Notes: generated by a model not told the origin, from the letters alone. Shown: positions 1 to 8,711, counted from the first letter of the stretch. The stretch: 64,000 nt of DNA from 67-14 sp020438345 (GCA_937872475.1 CALMSY010000018.1:71308-135307); one strand, 5' to 3'. Program-made: numbers and translations.

Positions 1-716
1 GTCTCAAGGTTCCCCTTCGGTCCGGGAAGCCCGGTCGGCGCAATGCCATCAAGTGAAAAACCCAGGCCGAGAGCAAAATCGGCAACTGTCTCCACGGCTT
101 CGCGACGATCCTCCTTGTCTCGCACCACACCCCCCCGGCCGACCCGGGCCCGACCCAGTTCGAACTGGGGTTTGACCATGGCGAGGACTATCGAGGTCTC
201 GGCCATCACGTTGCCTACGGCAGGCAGCACTTTGGTCAGGGAGATGAAAGAGACGTCAATCGTGGCCAATTCGGGCCGGTACTCGAGGTCGGCGGGCAAG
301 AGATCACGGGCGTTGAGGCGCTCGATAACCGTCACCTCGGGGCGATCTCTCATTGAAGCGTCGATCTGGCCGTAGGCGACATCAAGCGCAACCACGTGTT
401 TCGCTCCGCGCTGGAGCAGGCAATCCGTGAACCCGCCCGTCGAGGCACCGACGTCGAGACAGAGCCGGCCACTTACATCGACACCCAGTTCGTCAAGGCC
501 GTTCTCCAGCTTGATGCCGCCCCGCGACACGAACTTCTGACCGGCCAGAATTTCGATCTCCTGGTCCAGCGCGACTTCCTGGCTTGGTCGCAGGGCGATC
601 GGGCCGTCCTTGCCGAGCTTGACCTGGCCCGCGCGGATCGCCCGGGTCGCCGCGGTGCGGGACGTGAACGTACCGCGCTCAGCCAGGAGCAGGTCGAGTC
701 GGGAGCGTTTCGCCAT
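1..716 (-). CDS. tlyA: TlyA-family rRNA 2'-O-methyltransferase (partial, runs off the left edge)
   Basis: The frame opens with MAKRSRLDLLLAERG at 716 and stays open to base 1, where it reads LPGPKGNLE, the typical start of the C-terminal TlyA segment. The first ~60 residues look like an S4 RNA-binding domain (RLDLLLAERGTFTSRTAATR, then GQKFVSRGG). A Rossmann-like methyltransferase core follows, with the SAM-binding stretch CLDVGASTGGFTDCLLQRGA and the downstream VKPQFELGR. TlyA proteins 2'-O-methylate rRNA in actinobacteria and are often labelled hemolysin A. The gene is the last visible member of the minus-strand block containing dxs and ispA, separated from it by recQ and a small membrane gene on the other strand. 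The C-terminal few tens of residues lie outside the window. Confidence 0.9.
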   Translation of the reverse strand, partial: MAKRSRLDLLLAERGTFTSRTAATRAIRAGQVKLGKDGPIALRPSQEVALDQEIEILAGQKFVSRGGIKLENGLDELGVDVSGRLCLDVGASTGGFTDCLLQRGAKHVVALDVAYGQIDASMRDRPEVTVIERLNARDLLPADLEYRPELATIDVSFISLTKVLPAVGNVMAETSIVLAMVKPQFELGRARVGRGGVVRDKEDRREAVETVADFALGLGFSLDGIAPTGLPGPKGNLE

Positions 717-864
717 CAGCAGAGAACCGTACCGGCCCCGCTGCCCCACGTGGCCCATGCTCTTCCGGGGACCGCAAAGAGCAAACAGACAACGCTTCAT
801 GTCAACTGTGACCAGACTCACACACGAAAAGTAAGTGGCCCTCTACTTTGTTATCAGAAGACCG

Positions 865-1224
865 ATGAATGCAACCGCCAAACCCATACAGATGAGCCTC
901 CACAACGGAGTGGTCCTGGCCACGGCACCGTTGCTGATGATCGTTCCTTACCTGCTGACGTTTACCCCGGCTATCGGGTTCCTGACGTTCTTCCTTGGAG
1001 CCGCGCTGATGGGTGTTTCACTCGCCGGGTCAAGCCCGAATCGGACCGTTCCGCTCTCGACGATCGCCGGCTTCGACTGGGCAATCGGCATCGCGATCTT
1101 TTCCATCGGAATTCTCTCCGGCCTGACTGGTCAGGAGAACCTGATGACAATCTTCCTGGTTGGGTTCGGGGCCGCTCACTTGGCTCTTACCGCTTCAACT
1201 CGGTACAGCGCCCGCGGCACATGA
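865..1224 (+). CDS. small four-helix membrane protein of unknown function
   Basis: A 119-residue hydrophobic protein if ATG 865 is used; an in-frame GTG at 835 would add ten residues. Four hydrophobic stretches are visible: VVLATAPLLMIVPYLLTF, IGFLTFFLGAALMGVSLA, WAIGIAIFSIGILSGL and LMTIFLVGFGAAHLALTA. The loops are short, so little lies outside the membrane. I recognise no catalytic motif; some SPW-repeat and DUF-type small membrane proteins have this shape. It stands alone, divergent from tlyA, and is followed by a strong hairpin terminator at 1297, so it is probably a single-gene transcript. Confidence 0.55.
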   Translation: MNATAKPIQMSLHNGVVLATAPLLMIVPYLLTFTPAIGFLTFFLGAALMGVSLAGSSPNRTVPLSTIAGFDWAIGIAIFSIGILSGLTGQENLMTIFLVGFGAAHLALTASTRYSARGT

Positions 1225-1296
1225 AGAGCCCACCTACCTCCCACTGATCAAAACACATAAAGAGATCATTGAATCTCTCTCCTCCCTAGCAACACC

Positions 1297-1325
1297 AAGA
1301 GCCCCGCTTTCCCGGCGGGGCTCTT
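1297..1325 (+). terminator. rho-independent terminator after the small membrane gene
   Basis: A perfect 11-bp stem (AAGAGCCCCGC with GCGGGGCTCTT) closes a 7-nt loop and is followed by TCCTT. It lies 73 bp after the stop of the small membrane gene and before recQ. Confidence 0.85.
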
Positions 1326-1367
1326 TCCTTGCAGGGACCTTTCCCTGCCGAACCACCGGACCCCCTC

Positions 1368-1490
1368 CCGGGTGGGTCGGATTTCCACGACCATCACAGG
1401 AAATCCGACCCACCCGGAAGTGGGCCTGCGTTGCCGTGAACCCGTGGGTCGGCAAACTGGTCCAGGGACTGGAAATCCGACCCACCCGGG
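1368..1490. repeat. hairpin repeat array 1 (two 72-bp-spaced units)
   Basis: Unit 1 (1368-1417) has perfect 19-bp arms, core GTGGGTCGGATTTCC and its complement, around a 12-nt loop. Unit 2 starts exactly 72 bp later (1444). Its left arm has drifted to GTGGGTCGGCAAACT while the right arm is intact, and the 12-nt loop is kept. The array lies between the upstream terminator and recQ. It belongs to the family also at 7512, 9147, 14051, 27069, 53716 and 56986. Confidence 0.9.
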
Positions 1491-1570
1491 ACTGGTCGGC
1501 CGGAAGGCGCGGATCTGGACGGTTGGTGGGGCGAGGTTTCACCGTCAGGTGCTCTCACTACTCTGGACCA

Positions 1571-3703
1571 GTGACTCTCCATGCCCCGACAACCGGTGAA
1601 TTCGAGACCAGCGCCAGCTGCCTGATCCGGGATCTCGAGAACGAGGCTGAAGCCGGCATCCGGCAGGAGGGTGTCGATCACCATCTCAAGTCACTGCGGG
1701 AAGCCTGGCGCCAACTCGGAAAGGCCGAGCAGGATGCTTCAGCTACATTGACCAGCCGCATCGCCGCCCTGGTCGGGTCCCGGCCGGCATCCTCCGAAAA
1801 TGCCCCATCCGGACAGACACCTGGCGGATCTCGGCCATCTTCGGACCAGAGGACCCTGCTCGCCGACGAGCAGGGAGAGGCAGCTCTCGCGCTTCAGGGG
1901 CTCGAAGGCATGGACCTTCAGGAAGCCACGATGACCAGGATCTTCAACGGCCCACCGGATCCGGACGCCCTTCTTCAGCACATGGGATACAAGGGGTTCC
2001 GGGCGGGACAACGTGAAGCGGTCCAGGCCACGCTGGATCACCGCGACAGCCTGATCGTGATGCCGACCGGTGGTGGCAAGAGCCTCTGCTACCAGCTCCC
2101 CGGTCTCGCCTCGGATTCGCTGACCATCGTGGTCAGCCCGCTGATCGCCCTCATGGCAGACCAGGTCAAGAGGCTGCGCAGTGAAGGCCACCCGGCCGTA
2201 ATGTTCGCATCGGGCCTGTCCGATGAGGATTCCGCTGCCTCCTGGGAAGGGGTTCGGGACGGTTCCGCGAGGATCGCCTACTGCTCGCCGGAACGGTTTG
2301 CGTCGTCCGCTTTCCTGAATCTCGTAACCGCGCGCAACATTGACCTGCTGGCAATCGACGAGGCACACTGTCTCTCCGAATGGGGGCATGATTTTCGTCC
2401 CGACTACCTTCGACTCCCGAAGGTAGCCGATCGTCTTGGCAGGCCCCCGGTCATGGCCTGTACCGCCACCGCCACGCCGCAGGTTACGGCCGAGATCGCC
2501 CAAAGGATGGGAATGTCAGATGCCGTTGAGATCCACTCCGGCTTTGATCGCCCCAACCTCAGTTTCGACACGATCGCTTTCGAAGGGAAAGGCTCGAAAG
2601 CCCGAAAGCAGGCTCTGCTTGAACTCGGCCTTGCTGACCCGGCTAATCGTCCGGCGATTGTCTATTGCGGTACCCGCAAGAGCACCGACCAGCTCGCGGA
2701 CGACCTGCGATCAACCGGGCTGTCCGTGGTTGGCTACCACGCAGGCATGGCCCCCGATGAACGGGCCTCGGCCCAGCACCGCTTCATGGAAGGCGACGCG
2801 GAAATCGTTGTTGCGACGAATGCCTTCGGGATGGGAATCGACAAGGCCGATGTCAGGTCAGTCTGGCATTGGGCGATCCCCTCCAGCGTCGAGGCCTACT
2901 ATCAGGAAGCTGGCCGTGCCGGCCGCGATGGCAAACCAGCCCGGGCTGTACTTCTTGCGATGAGGGCGGACCTTGGCCGTCTCGTCCGATTCAATGAACA
3001 ACGCAAGGTCGACCCAGCCGAAGTGCTCTCCTACGTTGACCAGATCCGAAGATCGGCAGGGCACGATGCCGACGGAAATCCCGGTTCAGTCACCACCGAA
3101 GCGCCGCGGTTTGACGAAGACCGGGTCAGGCTGGCGGTAGCCGAACGCGCCGGGGCTCTCAAAGTCGATCCCGCCCCCGGAGGCAGGCTCCTCATTACAC
3201 CAGGAGTCGAAACCGGGCAAGGTCCGATTCGATCGGCCTGCCGGGTCGCCGAAGACCGGGGCTGGGCTGCCTACCGGGCAGTCGAGGCTTTCAGCTTTTC
3301 GGCCACTTGCCGTCGGCGCCAGCTACTTGATCATTTCGGAGATGATTCGCCCGGCGGGCCGACCGGCCGGTGCTGCGACATCTGTGATCCGGTTGAGTGG
3401 CTGCCTGATCCCGAGTCAATCGAGATCCAACACCTTGGCAGGGCCACCCGCAAATCAGCGACCCCGCCGCCGGATCTCGCCCCGGCGGACGAGCCTCTCT
3501 ACGAGGCTCTTCGCAAGTGGCGCCTTGACGCCGCCGACGGGAAGCCCGCATTCCACGTCGCATCAAACCGCACTCTCACCGCAATCGCGTCCGTCAAACC
3601 GCTTGACGAGGACTCCCTGCTAGCCGTTTCTGGAGTCGGGCCGTCTTTCATGGAGAAATACGGTCCTGAAGTACTGGGAATCGTCTCGGGTTTCGACTCG
3701 TAG
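1571..3703 (+). CDS. recQ: RecQ-family ATP-dependent DNA helicase
   Basis: An SF2 3'-5' DNA helicase of recombination and replication-fork repair. Visible motifs are motif I MPTGGGKSLCYQLPG, DExH-type motif II IDEAHCLSEWGHDFRPDY, SPERF, the late motif YYQEAGRAGRDG, and the RecQ zinc-binding segment (C-R-R-R-QLL...CCDIC). The C-terminal ~75 residues look like an HRDC domain (YEALRKWR ... VSGVGPSFMEKYG). The start is uncertain. GTG 1571 gives 710 residues and sits 6 nt after a TACTCT -10-like box, which suggests a leaderless start. ATG 1913 or 1931 gives about 590 residues, closer to E. coli RecQ (609). The extra Glu/Ala-rich stretch has coding-like third-position GC and reads as a helical N-terminal extension. 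Upstream hairpin repeats rule out a start before about 1490. Confidence 0.93.
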   Translation: MTLHAPTTGEFETSASCLIRDLENEAEAGIRQEGVDHHLKSLREAWRQLGKAEQDASATLTSRIAALVGSRPASSENAPSGQTPGGSRPSSDQRTLLADEQGEAALALQGLEGMDLQEATMTRIFNGPPDPDALLQHMGYKGFRAGQREAVQATLDHRDSLIVMPTGGGKSLCYQLPGLASDSLTIVVSPLIALMADQVKRLRSEGHPAVMFASGLSDEDSAASWEGVRDGSARIAYCSPERFASSAFLNLVTARNIDLLAIDEAHCLSEWGHDFRPDYLRLPKVADRLGRPPVMACTATATPQVTAEIAQRMGMSDAVEIHSGFDRPNLSFDTIAFEGKGSKARKQALLELGLADPANRPAIVYCGTRKSTDQLADDLRSTGLSVVGYHAGMAPDERASAQHRFMEGDAEIVVATNAFGMGIDKADVRSVWHWAIPSSVEAYYQEAGRAGRDGKPARAVLLAMRADLGRLVRFNEQRKVDPAEVLSYVDQIRRSAGHDADGNPGSVTTEAPRFDEDRVRLAVAERAGALKVDPAPGGRLLITPGVETGQGPIRSACRVAEDRGWAAYRAVEAFSFSATCRRRQLLDHFGDDSPGGPTGRCCDICDPVEWLPDPESIEIQHLGRATRKSATPPPDLAPADEPLYEALRKWRLDAADGKPAFHVASNRTLTAIASVKPLDEDSLLAVSGVGPSFMEKYGPEVLGIVSGFDS

Positions 3704-3749
3704 TCAACCGCCACGAATTGAAACCGGTCCACGCCCCGCCGGGGCCGGA

Positions 3750-5771
3750 TCAGTGACGGGAAGCGACGCCGCTTTCGACGGCGCCAACAACCTTCTCGAC
3801 CACAGCCTCCGCGGTGAAGCCAACCTCTTCGTGAAGCAGATCCGGCTTGCCATGAGTCACGAATCGATCCGGCAGGCCCACCCGCAGAACCCGGGCCCTC
3901 TCCCCCGGGTTGGCGAAACTGTCTTCCAGATGCTCGATCACCGCTGATCCGAAACCACCCTGCAGCACGCCTTCCTCGATGGTCACGATCAGGTCATGAC
4001 TCACCGCCAGACGCTCGATCATTTCAACGTCAAGTGGCTTCACAAACCGGGCGTCGGCGACGGTCGGTCGAATTCCCTTCTCCTCAAGGAGTTCAGCCGC
4101 GCCAAGCGCAACACCGACCCCTGAGCCATATCCGACCAGGGCTACCTTCTCGCCGTTACGAAGCATCTCGCCGGATCCAATCGGGATCAGTTCGGGTCGA
4201 TCTGCGATCTCCACCCCGACCGCGGAGCCCCTTGGGTAACGCAAGGCGGATGGCCCATCGTGAGCGATCGCGGTGTGAAGCATGTGGACAAGCATCGCCT
4301 CGTCACGCGGCGCCATGACCACTACGTTCGGCAATGAACGGAAATACGCGATGTCGAAGGCTCCGTGATGGGTCGGACCGTCGTCACCAACCAGCCCGGC
4401 CCGGTCCATCGCAAAGGTCACATCGAGGTCCTGGAGGCAGACGTCATGGACGATCTGGTCGTACGCCCGCTGAAGAAAGGTCGAGTAGATCCCACAGACA
4501 GGCTTTCCGCCCTGAAGGGCGATGCCGCTCGCCATCAAGACCGCATTCTGTTCTGCGATGCCGACGTCGTAGTACTGGTCCGGCCTCTCGTCCGCGAGTT
4601 TCTGAAGACCCGCGCCACCGGCCATCGCTGCGGTGATACCGATTACGCGAGGGTCATTTTCAGCCTCGAATACGAGCGCATCGGAAAATACCTGCGTGTA
4701 CTGGGGCGGTGCACTCTTCGGCTCCGGCTTTTCGAGGATTTCCGGGGCAATAGACGCCGGCGCGTCGGATTCCTGGATTGGAATCAGTTTCGGCCTTTCC
4801 GAGGCCGGCGCTCCATCAACAATTGACCCTGGCTTCGCGGCATGCCATTTCTCCATGCCGGCCAGTCCACCTTCTTCAGCTGGTGCGAAGCCGCGTCCCT
4901 TGACGGTGTGGACATGAACGACGACGGGCCGGTCGGCTGCGAGAGCTTCCGTCAGGGCCCGCCGCAGGGCACCGACATCATGGCCGTCGATGACACCCAT
5001 GTAGGCGAGGTCGAGCTCTTCGAAGAGAAGTCCGGGTGCCCAGTAGGCCTTGATCGCTGATTTCAGCTCTGGCCCGAGCCGTTCGATCCGCTTGCCGAGA
5101 CCGAGCGGCAGTTTCGTCAACCGGTCTTCCACTTCTTCGCGCGCATGAAAAAGGCCGGGCTTGAGCCGGGCCCGCTGAAAGTAGCTGGATAGCGCGCCGA
5201 CGTTCGGGGAAATCGACATCCCGTTGTCATTGAGAAGGATGACCATCGGAGTCTGGAGTCCGCCGGCAGCGTGCATCGCTTCGTATGCAACTCCGCCGGT
5301 GAGCGCCCCGTCACCGATCACCGCGACAACTTTTCCGTCTTCACCGATTCCTTGCCGCATCGCCTCCTTGAGGCCAAGCCCGTATGAAATCGAGGTCGAT
5401 GCGTGGCCGGCTCCCATGATGTCGTGCTCGGATTCGGGGATCGAGCAGAACGGCGCCAGACCGTTGTACTGGCGGATCGTCGGAAGCTCGTCGCGTCGTC
5501 CGGTCAGCACCTTGTGGGGGTAGGCCTGATGACCGACATCCCAGAGAATCTTGTCGCGAGGGGATTCGAGCAGACTGTGTAGCGCCACAGCGATCTCGCA
5601 GGTTCCCAGGTTGGCCCCGAAGTGACCACCGATTTCCCCGATCACATCGATGATGTAGGACCGGGTTTCCTCAGCCACCTGCTGGAGCTGTTCGTCGTCG
5701 AGCCCCTTCAGATCGGCCGGGGAGTCGATACCAGGCAGCAGGGGCCTCTTGTCGTTGTTGTTTTCGCTCAC
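3750..5771 (-). CDS. dxs: 1-deoxy-D-xylulose-5-phosphate synthase
   Basis: Condenses pyruvate and glyceraldehyde 3-phosphate to DXP, the first step of the MEP isoprenoid pathway, using thiamine diphosphate. The protein is 673 residues, slightly longer than the usual 620-640. It shows the N-terminal THDP-binding GDGALTGGVAYEAMH with NDNGMSIS, a central transketolase pyrimidine-binding domain (FSDALVFEAENDPRVIGITAAM, DVGIAEQNAVLMASGIA, DRAGLVGDDGPTHHG) and a C-terminal domain ending near LRVGLPDRFVTHG. An extra Pro/Ser-rich linker (~residues 325-350, ESDAPASIAPEILEKPEPKS) explains the added length. Its ATG overlaps the ispA stop by 4 bp, so the two prenyl-precursor genes are translationally coupled. 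It converges on recQ with a 46-bp gap. Confidence 0.97.
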   Translation of the reverse strand: MSENNNDKRPLLPGIDSPADLKGLDDEQLQQVAEETRSYIIDVIGEIGGHFGANLGTCEIAVALHSLLESPRDKILWDVGHQAYPHKVLTGRRDELPTIRQYNGLAPFCSIPESEHDIMGAGHASTSISYGLGLKEAMRQGIGEDGKVVAVIGDGALTGGVAYEAMHAAGGLQTPMVILLNDNGMSISPNVGALSSYFQRARLKPGLFHAREEVEDRLTKLPLGLGKRIERLGPELKSAIKAYWAPGLLFEELDLAYMGVIDGHDVGALRRALTEALAADRPVVVHVHTVKGRGFAPAEEGGLAGMEKWHAAKPGSIVDGAPASERPKLIPIQESDAPASIAPEILEKPEPKSAPPQYTQVFSDALVFEAENDPRVIGITAAMAGGAGLQKLADERPDQYYDVGIAEQNAVLMASGIALQGGKPVCGIYSTFLQRAYDQIVHDVCLQDLDVTFAMDRAGLVGDDGPTHHGAFDIAYFRSLPNVVVMAPRDEAMLVHMLHTAIAHDGPSALRYPRGSAVGVEIADRPELIPIGSGEMLRNGEKVALVGYGSGVGVALGAAELLEEKGIRPTVADARFVKPLDVEMIERLAVSHDLIVTIEEGVLQGGFGSAVIEHLEDSFANPGERARVLRVGLPDRFVTHGKPDLLHEEVGFTAEAVVEKVVGAVESGVASRH

Positions 5772-6646
5772 TGTTCTCTTGAATAAATGTAGTCGGCGAC
5801 GCGCTTCAGGTCTTCCGTCTCGCCTCCGGCCCCGGCCAGGGCGTCCAGAGCCTGCTCGTGAGTTTCAGAAGCCAGTGATCTGGCATGCGGCAGTCCGTAC
5901 AGGCTGACATAAGTCACTTTTCCGTGGCGGACGTCGCTGCCCTGGGGCTTGCCGAGTTCCTCGTCGCTCCCGGTGACGTCGAGGATGTCATCCACGATCT
6001 GGAACAGGAGGCCGATCAGAGTGGCGAAGCGATGGTAGGGCGCACGGGCCGATTCATCGAGCCCGCCGAGCGCAAGTGCCACCTCGATACTGGCCCGGAT
6101 CAGACGGCCGGTCTTGAGTGAATGCAGGTACCGAAGCCCGTCAGCGTCCAGTGAATCGGCGGTCACATCGACGTACTGGCCGCCGACCATTCCTTCAACT
6201 CCTGTCGCGGAACTGAGCAAGGAAACAGCCTCGACGACCCGCTCTGGCGGAGCGTCAACAGAGGCGAGGACGCCAATCGCTTCGGCGAAGAGTCCATCGC
6301 CCGCGAGTATCGCCACCGCTTCCCCGAACTTCACATGCGAGGTTGGCTTTCCGCGGCGGAGGTCGTCGTCGTCCATTGCCGGCAAGTCATCATGAATCAA
6401 TGAGTAGGTGTGGATCATCTCCAGGGCGGCCGCAGCAGCGAGGAAGTCCTCCGTAGGATGCCCGATCGCTCGCGCCGTCGCCAGGCAGAGCACTGGCCTG
6501 ATCCGCTTGCCGCCAGCCAGGAGCGAGTACCGCATCGCTTCGTCCAGCCCCGTCGTGTCGGCTCCGTCAGGAGCTGTCTCAAGGCCGAATTGAACCGTCG
6601 ACAGGTAGTTGTCAACCTGCTCACGTAGGTCTTCCGGGTAGCTCAA
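5768..6646 (-). CDS. ispA: polyprenyl (farnesyl/geranylgeranyl) diphosphate synthase
   Basis: A trans-isoprenyl diphosphate synthase that adds isopentenyl diphosphate units to an allylic diphosphate. The 292-residue protein has the substrate-anchoring GGKRIRP, the first aspartate-rich motif HDDLPAMDDDDLRRGKP, the second motif FQIVDDILDVTG and the late GKVTYVSLYG. The insert in the first motif (DDLPAMDDD) is typical of bacterial FPP synthases, but chain length (C15 or C20) cannot be decided from sequence alone. It overlaps dxs by 4 bp and starts 36 bp after the xseB-like gene. Confidence 0.92.
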   Translation of the reverse strand: MSYPEDLREQVDNYLSTVQFGLETAPDGADTTGLDEAMRYSLLAGGKRIRPVLCLATARAIGHPTEDFLAAAAALEMIHTYSLIHDDLPAMDDDDLRRGKPTSHVKFGEAVAILAGDGLFAEAIGVLASVDAPPERVVEAVSLLSSATGVEGMVGGQYVDVTADSLDADGLRYLHSLKTGRLIRASIEVALALGGLDESARAPYHRFATLIGLLFQIVDDILDVTGSDEELGKPQGSDVRHGKVTYVSLYGLPHARSLASETHEQALDALAGAGGETEDLKRVADYIYSREQ

Positions 6647-6682
6647 AGCGGACGACCGCCCTCTCGCTGCCGAGACACGGGT

Positions 6683-6856
6683 TCAGTCCTGCCGGTCGAT
6701 CTGGCTGATCGCGCCGGCAGTTTCCCGGGCAGCTTCGGCGGTTAGCTCGGCGGCTTCTTTGGCCAGTTCGGCCGCATCCGTGTCTGACACGGATTCATCA
6801 TTCAGGACGCTTGTGATTTCCCCCAGCCTGTCTCGGATCTCTTCAAGTCGGGTCAT
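6683..6856 (-). CDS. xseB: putative exodeoxyribonuclease VII small subunit (XseB-like)
   Basis: A 57-residue, highly charged helical protein (MTRLEEIRDRLGEITSVL ... AAELAKEAAELTAEAARE). It has the leucine/glutamate coiled-coil look and the position of XseB, between nusB and ispA. Its ATG overlaps the nusB stop as ATGA, so it is translationally coupled. XseB normally binds XseA, but no xseA is present where it usually sits between nusB and xseB. Size, order and composition support the call; the match to the family core is weak. It could instead be a lineage-specific small coiled-coil protein. Confidence 0.5.
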   Translation of the reverse strand: MTRLEEIRDRLGEITSVLNDESVSDTDAAELAKEAAELTAEAARETAGAISQIDRQD

Positions 6857-7449
6857 GCTGCCTCACCATTTGGAATGGGTTCATCATGTGGCACGGGTTC
6901 GTCATGTGGCACGGGTTCGTTGTGTGGCACGGGTTCGTCGTGTGGCACGGGTTTACCCTGGGGAACGAGCTTGGCTTGGGCCTGGGTCTCTTCGTCAGGC
7001 GCGGTTTCTTCCCTTGGCACGGAAACTTCCCTGGCGGCCTCTTCGTCCTTCTGCTCGCTGGCCAGCTCGGCTTCATCATCTTTCATAACCCTGGCGGCAG
7101 CACCGAGGATTCCGTTCACGAATCCGGGTGCTTCGGCCCCGCAGAATTTCTTGGCAGTCTCGACTGCTTCGTCGATCGCCACTTCAGCCGGCACGTCTTC
7201 TCGAAAGTTCATTTCGAAGAGGGCGACCCTCATGATGTTCTTTTCGAGAGGTGCGATTCGCTTCAGGTCCCATCCCTTTGCGTATTCGGAGATCACCTCA
7301 TCGAGTTCATCCCGATGCGATTCGACACCATTCGCCAGTTCGATCGTGAACGGCTTCGCCTCGGCGAGCAGCACTGCAAGGGGCCGGTCGGTCACTTCCT
7401 GCTGATAGCAGGCAAAGACCGCATCCCGACGCTGGTTGGAACGACGCAT
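6853..7449 (-). CDS. nusB: transcription antitermination factor NusB with a repetitive C-terminal tail
   Basis: NusB binds boxA RNA with S10/NusE and supports antitermination on rRNA operons. I chose ATG 7449 because the protein then begins MRRSNQRRDAVFACYQQEV, the normal NusB N-terminus. The upstream part of the frame runs into the hairpin repeat at 7511-7625 and is not coding. The core is standard: ISEYAKGWDLKRIAPLEKNIMRVALFEM, then EVAIDEAVETAKKFCGAE and FVNGILGA. After about residue 135 comes an unusual acidic tail that ends in tandem PVPHDE/PVPHNE hexapeptides encoded by 18-bp DNA repeats. The stop overlaps the xseB-like start. Confidence 0.93.
   Translation of the reverse strand: MRRSNQRRDAVFACYQQEVTDRPLAVLLAEAKPFTIELANGVESHRDELDEVISEYAKGWDLKRIAPLEKNIMRVALFEMNFREDVPAEVAIDEAVETAKKFCGAEAPGFVNGILGAAARVMKDDEAELASEQKDEEAAREVSVPREETAPDEETQAQAKLVPQGKPVPHDEPVPHNEPVPHDEPVPHDEPIPNGEAA
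6877..6948. repeat. four tandem 18-bp repeats inside nusB
   Basis: Four consecutive 18-bp units (GGGTTCGTCATGTGGCAC with 1-2 substitutions each) lie in frame at the 3' end of nusB and encode PVPHDE-type hexapeptides. A partial, diverged unit follows on each side. An in-frame minisatellite can change tail length without breaking the gene. Confidence 0.9.
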
Positions 7450-7510
7450 CAAACAAGAATATTGGTTCGAACCCGGAGAAAGAACCAGGCACGCCCCTCG
7501 CCGGACCTCC

Positions 7511-7625
7511 GGTGGGTCGGATTTCCGGTCCAGGCACCTGAATTTCGACCCACTGCCCGCCTGGCCCAAATCAGCCGCTCCGAGTGGGTCGGAAATCCCG
7601 CCTTCGCAGCGGAAATCCGACCCAC
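7511..7625. repeat. hairpin repeat array 2 (two units, 72 bp apart)
   Basis: Unit 1 starts at 7512 and unit 2 at 7584, exactly 72 bp apart, each with 15-bp arms and a 12-nt loop. Unit 1 has three differences in its right arm (TGAATTTCGACCCAC). Unit 2 has small changes in its left arm. The array occupies the divergent gap between nusB and the gene at 7716. Confidence 0.88.
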
Positions 7626-7715
7626 CCGCGGGGCGAGAGTGTCGAGTTACTGATCTGTGCTCACTTGTTGCGCTTGTCGAACCACGGGTCGGGTTCTTTC
7701 CGGCACGTTGCATGG

Positions 7716-8711
7716 ATGACCAGCCGAGAGGTCACGATCCTCATTTCTTCTCTTGCGTCCGAACAGGACGGCGTGATTGGCAGGCGCCAATTGATCGCCG
7801 CCGGAATCGCGGCGCATCAAGTTGATTCCCGCGTCCAGAACCGACTCCTGAAGAAGCTATACGCGGGCGTGTATTCCTTCGGACACGACCGGCTCACACT
7901 TGAGGGAAGGCAACAAGCAGCTGTGATGGCGGGGGGACCGAATGCCGTGCTTTCCCATCGCACAGCAGCGAGCGCACTCGGACTGCTCCCTCCGAGCCGG
8001 AAACTCGAGGTGATCAGGAGCTCCAGCCCCGATCGTCACCGGCCACCACCCGAACACGCGAGTCGATCTATTCATCCCGGCCTCACCATCCACAGAACCA
8101 GATCACTATCGCGTCATGAAATCTGGACGCGCCGTGGAATCCGCATGACGTCGCCAGTCCGCACGATCATCAACCTCGCTGAGCGAGAGTCACCGAAAAC
8201 CCTCGATACCGCGATCAGGAGGGGTGTGGCCAACGAGATCCTCGACATCGCAGCGCTGACCAGGGCAGTTGAAAGGTGCCGGGGCCGAAAAGGCATAAGG
8301 AAGCTCCGGAAGGTAATCGCGCAATGGGATCCGGGCACGCTCCGGGCCAGGTCCGGACTGGAGTTGACGATGCCGGAACTCTGCCGCAACCAGGGTATCC
8401 CTCCCCCGTTGATCAACGACTTTCGATGTGGATACGAGGTTGACTTCCAGTGGAAGGGTTCGGACGTGATCGTCGAGTCTGACGGATATGCCTACCACCG
8501 AAGTCGAGCGGATCTCCACCGGGATTACCGGAAGATGCTTGACCTGACTGCGGCCGGCCTGACCGTTTGCCGGGTCGACGAAGAAATGATTCAAGACGAG
8601 GCCGCCGAATTCGGCGCAAAGCTGAGAAAGCTTCTTGCGGACGAGGGCGTTGTGGAGCTTCAGCCCGTCCCACCCCAGCCAGTGGCTGTCAAAGACCGGG
8701 CCCCTCCCTGA
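7716..8711 (+). CDS. AbiEi-like winged-helix plus DUF559/Vsr-like endonuclease-fold protein
   Basis: A 331-residue protein. The first ~150 residues look like the AbiEi-type N-terminal domain common in actinobacterial DUF559 proteins: QDGVIGRRQLIAAGI reads as a winged helix, followed by LLKKLYAGVYSFGH and LSHRTAASALGLL. The C-terminus has a DUF559 (very-short-patch-repair-like) nuclease fold: EVDFQWKGSDVIVESDGYAYH, then DLHRDYRKMLDLTAAGLTVCRV. The conserved D/E residues of that fold are present. These genes are abundant in actinobacteria and of unknown role; calling this an antitoxin or nuclease would be inference. Start ATG 7716 follows the repeat array. Its 3' end overlaps the convergent yjbQ-like gene by 52 bp. 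Confidence 0.75.
   Translation: MTSREVTILISSLASEQDGVIGRRQLIAAGIAAHQVDSRVQNRLLKKLYAGVYSFGHDRLTLEGRQQAAVMAGGPNAVLSHRTAASALGLLPPSRKLEVIRSSSPDRHRPPPEHASRSIHPGLTIHRTRSLSRHEIWTRRGIRMTSPVRTIINLAERESPKTLDTAIRRGVANEILDIAALTRAVERCRGRKGIRKLRKVIAQWDPGTLRARSGLELTMPELCRNQGIPPPLINDFRCGYEVDFQWKGSDVIVESDGYAYHRSRADLHRDYRKMLDLTAAGLTVCRVDEEMIQDEAAEFGAKLRKLLADEGVVELQPVPPQPVAVKDRAPP

Noticed and set aside
1160..1570. Open frame in phase with recQ extending far upstream
   Set aside because: It runs through the terminator and both hairpin repeats, so its length reflects high GC and not coding.
7450..7713. Upstream extension of nusB
   Set aside because: It translates hairpin array 2 in the opposite frame and would precede the standard NusB N-terminus.
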